32,302 nucleotides of DNA from a virus. The first letter of the stretch is position 1. Each line of letters opens with the position of its first letter. Location of the stretch: positions 1 to 32,302 of the IMG/VR virus record IMGVR_UViG_3300023174_002331. One strand, written 5' to 3'. Shown piece by piece: positions 27,715-32,302 of the stretch. The notes under the pieces were generated by a model that was not told the origin of the DNA, searched no databases, and worked only from the letters and a program-made list of their open reading frames with translations. The translations under genes were made by a program, and so were the position numbers.

Positions 27715-27999
27715 TTAATTAGCCTTTTTGTCTACTGTTTTAAACGCATCATTTATTTCTGATAATGTGAGTTTTCCATCGTCCAAAAAAGCCCTAGCCA
27801 ACCGTTCAATAACTGTGGCTACTCCTAATAGTCCTGCTAAGAATACCGCCTGCATAGTATCAATTCCTACCACGGCTCCTGCTCCCAAGACTGATAGTCC
27901 TGATGCTGCAAACACTGCCACGATTCTCATTAATACATTTGTTATTGCTTTTTGTGGATGCTCTTTTTTAGGAGCCTCTACTGTTTTTTTAGTTGCCAT
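27715..27999 (-). CDS. holin-like membrane protein (94 aa)
   Basis: Basic N-terminus (MATKKTVEAPKKEHPQKAIT), membrane segments LMRIVAVFAASGLSVLGAGA and MQAVFLAGLLGVATVI, then a charged tail (LTLSEINDAFKTVDKKAN). Two-helix, size and charge pattern fit a class II holin. It sits just upstream of the Ntn-hydrolase promoter. Holin role is inferred. Confidence 0.68.
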   Translation of the reverse strand: MATKKTVEAPKKEHPQKAITNVLMRIVAVFAASGLSVLGAGAVVGIDTMQAVFLAGLLGVATVIERLARAFLDDGKLTLSEINDAFKTVDKKAN

Positions 28000-28226
28000 T
28001 ATTTATCCTTTCTGAGCGGAATTGTGATTAGCCAGATTATTGTAGTTGCCAGTACTGCAATACCAACAATATCTCTTGCTGATCCTGTCAAAGTTAGCCA
28101 TGCTATAAAGAAGCCAAGGAGGGTGAATGCCTGTGCAATTAATTCCATTCCTGCGTCTTTAAACCATTTAATTAAACCCTTTAGCATTTTGCCTACTAGG
28201 TTAATGGCTTTATTGATTATTTTCAT
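27999..28226 (-). CDS. second small membrane protein, possible holin/antiholin (75 aa)
   Basis: Amphipathic N-terminal helix MKIINKAINLVGKMLKGLIK then LIAQAFTLLGFFIAWLTLT and DIVGIAVLATTIIWLITIP, followed by LRKDK. Two membrane helices. It overlaps the 707-aa gene by 4 nt and abuts the holin-like gene, so they are co-translated; a holin/antiholin pair is plausible. Confidence 0.65.
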   Translation of the reverse strand: MKIINKAINLVGKMLKGLIKWFKDAGMELIAQAFTLLGFFIAWLTLTGSARDIVGIAVLATTIIWLITIPLRKDK

Positions 28227-30346
28227 TTGTTCCTCCTTATCATTGCCCCTGCAATTTGTGATGCAATTACAACTGGGACAATTACTTCTTGTGCTTTTTC
28301 TCTCTGATCATCCGTCATATCCATACCTAACTCAGAGAAATTAGATAGTAACTCTGCTACATCCACTTCAAATATTGCTGCAAGTGGATCTTCAAGAAAT
28401 GCTTCTGTTTGTACTTCTGTTGTTGCATCTGCTAATGTAAATGGCATTGGGGCATCTCCAGCATCCCCTGCTCTATCTGCAAACTCAACAAATGCTGCTG
28501 CTACTGCAGGGTCTGACTTCATTGCCTCTGCTATTTTTGCTACTTCTGCTGAAGAAATACCAAGTCCTGATGCAAGTTCTTTCTTTGCATCCTGAGTTAA
28601 AGACTTAAGTGTCTGACTAACTGCTGCTGTTTGTTCTGGTGAAAGTTTAACTAATTTATTATCCTTGCTTGTAAGGTTTGCAATAACTCCAGACAAATCT
28701 TCTGATGTTCCAGAACCTTTCTGTGGGATAAGGGCTGCAAGAGCAGCATCCTTGATAACTGGGTCCACATTCTCTGCTGGTTTAAAGTCTGGTCTTGGAA
28801 GCGGCTTAGGCTCTGGAGAAGGGGCTACAGGAGGCTCTGGAGAGGGTTCTGGCTTTGGTTCAGGTCTTGGCTCAGGCTTAGGTTCTGGTTTTGGCTCTGG
28901 CTTTGGCTCAATAGGTGGTGTTGGCTTTGGTCCTGGATTTCCAATAGATCCCTCTGGATCTCCAGTGGCAGTTGGATTAGTTGGTTTTGGTTCTGGCTTG
29001 TCTGTTGGTGGTGCAGAAGGCTTAGGTTTTTCTGGCTCAATGGTTGGTTTTGGTTCTGGAGAAGGTTCTGGCTTAGGTTGGTTTGCTGCAGCGTTTGCTG
29101 CTGCTTGTGCTATTGCTCTTTGGATTTCTCTTTGAGATTGTTCATCATAATAATTCCAACTATCTTGAATTGCATTATTAACATCATTCATAGCATTATT
29201 AAAACTACTTATAGCATTATTCTTTTCAGACAAAGCATCTTCTGTATCATTTATTGCATTGTCATGCTCAGATGTTTTATTAGTTAGTGTTTGATTATAG
29301 CCATTTAATGTTGCAACCTCTTGATTGTAAACATTTAGTTTGTCATTGTATTCTTGCTGTGCTTCATTCTTTGCAGTTAAGGCTGCTTGATATTCAGAAG
29401 TCTGTGTTGCAGTTGGTCCAGATCCAGAAGAAAATGTATTTAAATTACAACTAAAGTCTTGTCCCCATACCCTTGGATTACCAGCATAATCACAGCCTGC
29501 TCCAGTCCAGCCTCCAGGAATAGCCCAGCCAAGATGATATGATCCTGGCCCTCCCCCGTTATACCACCAAATTTCTACATCAAAAACTTTATCATTTGTT
29601 ACATCATATATCGGAGAGTATGCACTCCAAGTTGTTCCTTGCTCCCGCCAATTATTTATGGCCAATTCTCCATCAATATACATTCTAAAACCATCATCTG
29701 TATATCCTGCAAATTTTGTTTGTGTAAACCATGATGGAACTGTTATCTGTCCAGTAAACTTAACAATAAAATTACTATACCGATTTCCGCAAACTGGTAG
29801 TTGCATATGGTTTGAATTCCATGTACCACTACATAATAATTCATCTGTGGCTGCCTGACCATTTTGTCTTACTAGACTATAAACATCATATCTTAAGCCA
29901 ATACCGCCAGCATTATTTAATGCTTGCTGAGCATTTGATAGATTTATCTTGGCTACCTCAAGGGCATCATAGGCATCATTCTTGTGGTCAAGGGCTAACT
30001 CTACCGTTACTGTATGCCCATCTACATTTGACTGTGCAAGTATTTTTGCATCTAAGGCTAGTTCTTCTGCCTCTATTGCATCTTCATAGTCTTTAATTGC
30101 TTTATCTCTGACATCCCGCAGATTTTTAGCATACATGAACTTGTTTTCTGCTATATCAATCATATTTATTAGACCATCTTTATAGTCTAATTTATCCACT
30201 GCGCTATTTAGGTTTTCAATTTGTTTTGCTGCAAGCATTAATGGGTCATCAGAGTTAGCCTGTGTTGGTGATATAAATAACCATCCAAAAGCAAGAAATA
30301 GTGCTATAAACATGCGAAATAATTTGTTCAAGTAGGGGCCTTTCAT
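28223..30346 (-). CDS. 707-aa secreted PA14-domain protein with Pro-rich repeats
   Basis: Signal peptide about 1-30 (LFRMFIALFLAFGWLFISP, cut near TQA). Helical region 35-140 with DAYDALEVAK-type heptads. PA14 carbohydrate-binding domain about 180-280: FTGQITVPSWFTQTKFAGYT, DDGFRMYIDGELAINNWREQ, DVEIWWYNGGGPGSYHLGWA. A second coiled coil 300-420, then about 90 residues of EPKP/EPKPEP repeats (425-516), and a hydrophobic C-terminus (VIVPVVIASQIAGAMIRRNK). Build fits a cell-surface adhesin or tail-fibre-like receptor protein. ATG 30346 stands 7 nt after a TATAAT. Confidence 0.8.
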   Translation of the reverse strand: MKGPYLNKLFRMFIALFLAFGWLFISPTQANSDDPLMLAAKQIENLNSAVDKLDYKDGLINMIDIAENKFMYAKNLRDVRDKAIKDYEDAIEAEELALDAKILAQSNVDGHTVTVELALDHKNDAYDALEVAKINLSNAQQALNNAGGIGLRYDVYSLVRQNGQAATDELLCSGTWNSNHMQLPVCGNRYSNFIVKFTGQITVPSWFTQTKFAGYTDDGFRMYIDGELAINNWREQGTTWSAYSPIYDVTNDKVFDVEIWWYNGGGPGSYHLGWAIPGGWTGAGCDYAGNPRVWGQDFSCNLNTFSSGSGPTATQTSEYQAALTAKNEAQQEYNDKLNVYNQEVATLNGYNQTLTNKTSEHDNAINDTEDALSEKNNAISSFNNAMNDVNNAIQDSWNYYDEQSQREIQRAIAQAAANAAANQPKPEPSPEPKPTIEPEKPKPSAPPTDKPEPKPTNPTATGDPEGSIGNPGPKPTPPIEPKPEPKPEPKPEPRPEPKPEPSPEPPVAPSPEPKPLPRPDFKPAENVDPVIKDAALAALIPQKGSGTSEDLSGVIANLTSKDNKLVKLSPEQTAAVSQTLKSLTQDAKKELASGLGISSAEVAKIAEAMKSDPAVAAAFVEFADRAGDAGDAPMPFTLADATTEVQTEAFLEDPLAAIFEVDVAELLSNFSELGMDMTDDQREKAQEVIVPVVIASQIAGAMIRRNK

Positions 30347-30353
30347 TATCTTT

Positions 30354-30359
30354 ATTATA
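30354..30359 (-). promoter_or_regulatory. -10 box for the PA14 protein gene
   Basis: TATAAT on the - strand, 7 nt before ATG 30346: leaderless or nearly so. Shares TTGATATAATAAAGAT with the HNH promoter. The -35 is weak. Confidence 0.5.
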
Positions 30360-30391
30360 TCAAACTATTCAGTTAGACATAAAAGTATAAC

Positions 30392-30419
30392 AAAAAAGGG
30401 AGCCAAATTAATGGCTCCC
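30392..30419 (-). terminator. intrinsic terminator of the Ala-rich protein gene
   Basis: On the - strand GGGAGCC, loop of 8 nt, GGCTCCC, then TTTTTT (complement of A 30392-30397). It stands 17 nt after the stop at 30436 and isolates it from the PA14 gene. Confidence 0.9.
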
Positions 30420-30435
30420 TCAGTTGTTGGACTAA

Positions 30436-31542
30436 TTACTTAATTAGAGTAACCTTTGCCTTTGGATTCTTTGCATTCCACTTCTTTGCAAGTGCATTAA
30501 AAGCATCCTTAATTGACTTAAGTGCAGCAGCATTATCTGCTGTTAACTTAGCGATAGTTGCATCCTTAGCAAGGATAACTGCATCTGAAGCAGCCTTTGC
30601 ATCAGCAAGTGCCTTAGCAGAAGCAGCCTTCTCTGCTGCAAGAGCAGCAGTGTGTTCTGCGGTTGCCTTAACAAGTGCAGCGTCTGCAATTGCCTTAGCA
30701 GCAAGTGCTGCATCTGTAGCAGCCTTAGCAGCAGCAAGTTCTGATACTAGATCACGAACTGTAATTTCTGCAAACGGTGCAAGCACACGAGCAGGAAGTC
30801 CAACTACATCTGCAGTTGTTGCATCTCCAGCATTTGTTGGGCTGAATGTAATTAGTGAACGTGATCCAGTTGCTGGAAGTGTTGCAGTAAACTTTGCAAC
30901 TCCAAAATCTGAAAGTGTAGCACCAGTTGATACTGTTGCTGTTTCTAGTGTTGCTGTTGCAGCAAACACTGTTGCAGTAATTGACTTACCTGATACCTTA
31001 TTACCAAATGTATCTGTTGCAGTCACTGAGATATCTTGCTTTGTACCAGCAGCACCAGCAGCAGGAGCAGTTACTGTTAGATTATTAATCTTTCCAGCAG
31101 TTCCCTGTACGTAGTAGGTAAGTGTTGTTCCACCGTTGTTGATTACAACTGTACCAATTGCTGTGGTCTTTGTGTAGACATAAAATGTTGCTGTTGTTCC
31201 TGTACCAGTTGCAACTGTCAAAGATGATGATCCTGATGTTGCGCCTACTGGTGCAGCAGTTGTGTGTAGAGCAGATACGATTGTTGCATTTGTTGCTGAA
31301 ACAGAAACGCTTGTTCCCATATCAACTGTTGCAACAAACTTTAGTGCATCTACAGAATCAACTGAGTTGTCTGCAGGTACTGGCAGTGAAGCAGGTGTTG
31401 TAATTGAATTTGCTGTAGTGTTTGCTACAGAATCCAAAGATACAGCAACTGTCATTACCGCAGCACTTGCAGGTGTTGCTACCATTGTGCCCAAAGTCAT
31501 GGCTGCAACCAGACCTAGAGCAATCTTCTTAAATGAATTCAT
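30436..31542 (-). CDS. secreted Ala/Thr-rich surface protein (368 aa)
   Basis: Signal peptide MNSFKKIALGLVAAMTLGTM, cut near ATPASA, typical of actinobacterial secreted proteins. Residues 30-150 are Thr/Ser/Ala-rich beta; 155-255 (INNLTVTAPAAGAAGTKQDI; ATDTFGNKVSGKSITATVF) form a Big/Ig-like repeat. Residues 265-345 are an Ala-Lys coiled coil (AAAKAATDAALAAKAIADAA) and the C-terminus, LAKKWNAKNPKAKVTLIK, is basic. It is much richer in Ala and Thr than its neighbours, suggesting recent capture of a host S-layer-like gene. AAGGAG before ATG. Confidence 0.82.
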   Translation of the reverse strand: MNSFKKIALGLVAAMTLGTMVATPASAAVMTVAVSLDSVANTTANSITTPASLPVPADNSVDSVDALKFVATVDMGTSVSVSATNATIVSALHTTAAPVGATSGSSSLTVATGTGTTATFYVYTKTTAIGTVVINNGGTTLTYYVQGTAGKINNLTVTAPAAGAAGTKQDISVTATDTFGNKVSGKSITATVFAATATLETATVSTGATLSDFGVAKFTATLPATGSRSLITFSPTNAGDATTADVVGLPARVLAPFAEITVRDLVSELAAAKAATDAALAAKAIADAALVKATAEHTAALAAEKAASAKALADAKAASDAVILAKDATIAKLTADNAAALKSIKDAFNALAKKWNAKNPKAKVTLIK

Positions 31543-31558
31543 TTTTCTCCTTGTTTGA

Positions 31559-32302
31559 TTAAATTAGTTTGTATTCATCTAGGAAATCTCTGATATCTTC
31601 AGGAATTTCCCTAGTTTCTAATTCTACCATATCCCTTTGCTTTTGTGCAAGTCGGGATGCAGTAGACCAGGTATGGATCTCAATTTCTAGATTAGAGTCC
31701 TTGCTGGTGTGAGATATTGCTCCAAATACCGCCCCACAAACGGCATCTGCCAAGTCCTTAGATTTCTTGCGTGGATGGTCAACCTTATTATTTCTCATAA
31801 TCTTAAGTTCACTCATCTCATCAAGCAATAAAGGAATCATTGGCATAGCAACTCTTTCTTCATATATCATCATTGCTAAATCTTCATAATGTTTTTTAGC
31901 AACAGAAACAGTATCAGTTCTTATACCGACAGCCTTTAATTCATTTTGAATATCAAAAGACTGCCACCTATCAAACGATACCATTCCAATATTAAATCCT
32001 TCTCTGCGAAGGTTTTGTATCCATAGTTTTACCTCAGATAGGTTTACTGGTCCTTCTACCTTTGGTTCCCACCAAGCAACGGCATCAACAATTACAATTG
32101 GTGCTACCTGCTCATAATCTTTAATTACCTGAATGCTAACCCACTTATCAACATGGGCAATCGCAACTGCACACTTATCGTGTTTTTGTGCAAGGTCAGC
32201 ATGAACATAATAAACTTTATCTGGATCTGGTTTAAAGCCAGGATCAAATCTTCTATGACTATCCACAGGATTTCTTAAGGTCATACATCTTTCTAACTTA
32301 TC
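31559..32302 (-). CDS. terL: terminase large subunit, C-terminal nuclease part (partial)
   Basis: About 247 residues to the window edge. The frame stays open through the internal ATG at 32284, so the N-terminal ATPase lies outside. YYVHADLAQKHDKCAVAI gives the first nuclease Asp, IGMVSFDRWQSFDIQ the second, and KKSKDLADAVCGAVFGAISH the third: an RNase H-like terminase nuclease. EPKVEGPVNLSEVKLWIQNL lies between. It cuts concatemers and packs DNA into the head. Read leftward, 16 nt before the Ala-rich protein gene. Confidence 0.9.
   Translation of the reverse strand, partial: DKLERCMTLRNPVDSHRRFDPGFKPDPDKVYYVHADLAQKHDKCAVAIAHVDKWVSIQVIKDYEQVAPIVIVDAVAWWEPKVEGPVNLSEVKLWIQNLRREGFNIGMVSFDRWQSFDIQNELKAVGIRTDTVSVAKKHYEDLAMMIYEERVAMPMIPLLLDEMSELKIMRNNKVDHPRKKSKDLADAVCGAVFGAISHTSKDSNLEIEIHTWSTASRLAQKQRDMVELETREIPEDIRDFLDEYKLI

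Noticed and set aside
28665-29135. Rightward Gly/Ser-rich frame of 156 aa
   Set aside because: It is the antisense shadow of the EPKP repeat region of the PA14 protein; it has no ribosome site or domain, and the low-complexity repeats keep the frame open.
1-32302. Integrase, repressor, attachment site or IS element
   Set aside because: No integrase or transposase motifs seen on either strand; the tRNA genes are complete and lack adjacent att-like duplications, so lysogeny is not supported by this window.

Overview
The window is part of a tailed-phage genome (Caudoviricetes). It carries the C-terminal half of a large terminase, a CHAP endolysin, several holin-like proteins, an SSB, a recombination endonuclease VII, four tRNA genes and dozens of tiny overlapping genes. 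Several features point to an actinobacterial host: a WhiB-family iron-sulfur regulator, a DUF7455-like zinc protein, an XapX-like protein, leaderless promoters, and secreted proteins with Actinobacteria-style signal peptides. The sequence is AT-rich, so a low-GC planktonic (freshwater) actinobacterium of the Nanopelagicales/acI type is my best guess. The host assignment is inference.

Layout. (1) 1-2944: rightward chain of small, mostly unrecognised early-type genes, many with 4-11 bp overlaps, closed by an intrinsic terminator at 2396-2439 and two further small genes. (2) 2945-3673: gene-free, AT-rich, with a 46-bp direct repeat, stacked hairpins, a long-stem structured element and five perfect DnaA boxes (TGTGGATAA) in 72 bp. 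It looks like a replication origin that recruits the host initiator. (3) 3674-6932: small genes on both strands, two divergent promoter pairs and several leaderless start sites, with a duplicated two-gene module. (4) 6933-17542: rightward glycan island with a TagD-like cytidylyltransferase, at least six glycosyltransferase-like genes, an extended SDR sugar-nucleotide dehydratase/epimerase, two methyltransferases and a PIG-L deacetylase. It is interrupted by ssb and by a tRNA-Met/Asn/Gly, endonuclease VII, tRNA-Arg block. (5) 17541-17564: terminator between convergent arms. (6) 17584-32302: leftward genes including holin-like proteins, a GlcNAc-transferase-like protein, WhiB, a DUF6582-like protein, thioredoxin, SNase, FmdB-like zinc ribbon, endolysin, HNH nuclease, Hsp20, a proteasome-beta-like Ntn hydrolase, more holin-like proteins, a 707-residue PA14/proline-repeat surface protein, a 368-residue Ala-rich secreted protein and terL.

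How it fits together. The origin plus SSB and EndoVII serve DNA metabolism. The island between the origin and the central terminator could make and attach a modified sugar, to virions, the host surface or DNA. The leftward arm carries packaging, lysis, regulation and cell-surface functions.

The most unusual signals are three. An 8-mer, ATACCGCC, and its relatives occur almost only on the + strand across the whole window regardless of gene direction. The DnaA-box origin is exact and compact. At least five promoters have their -10 box exactly 6 nt from an ATG. All counts were made by eye and should be recomputed.
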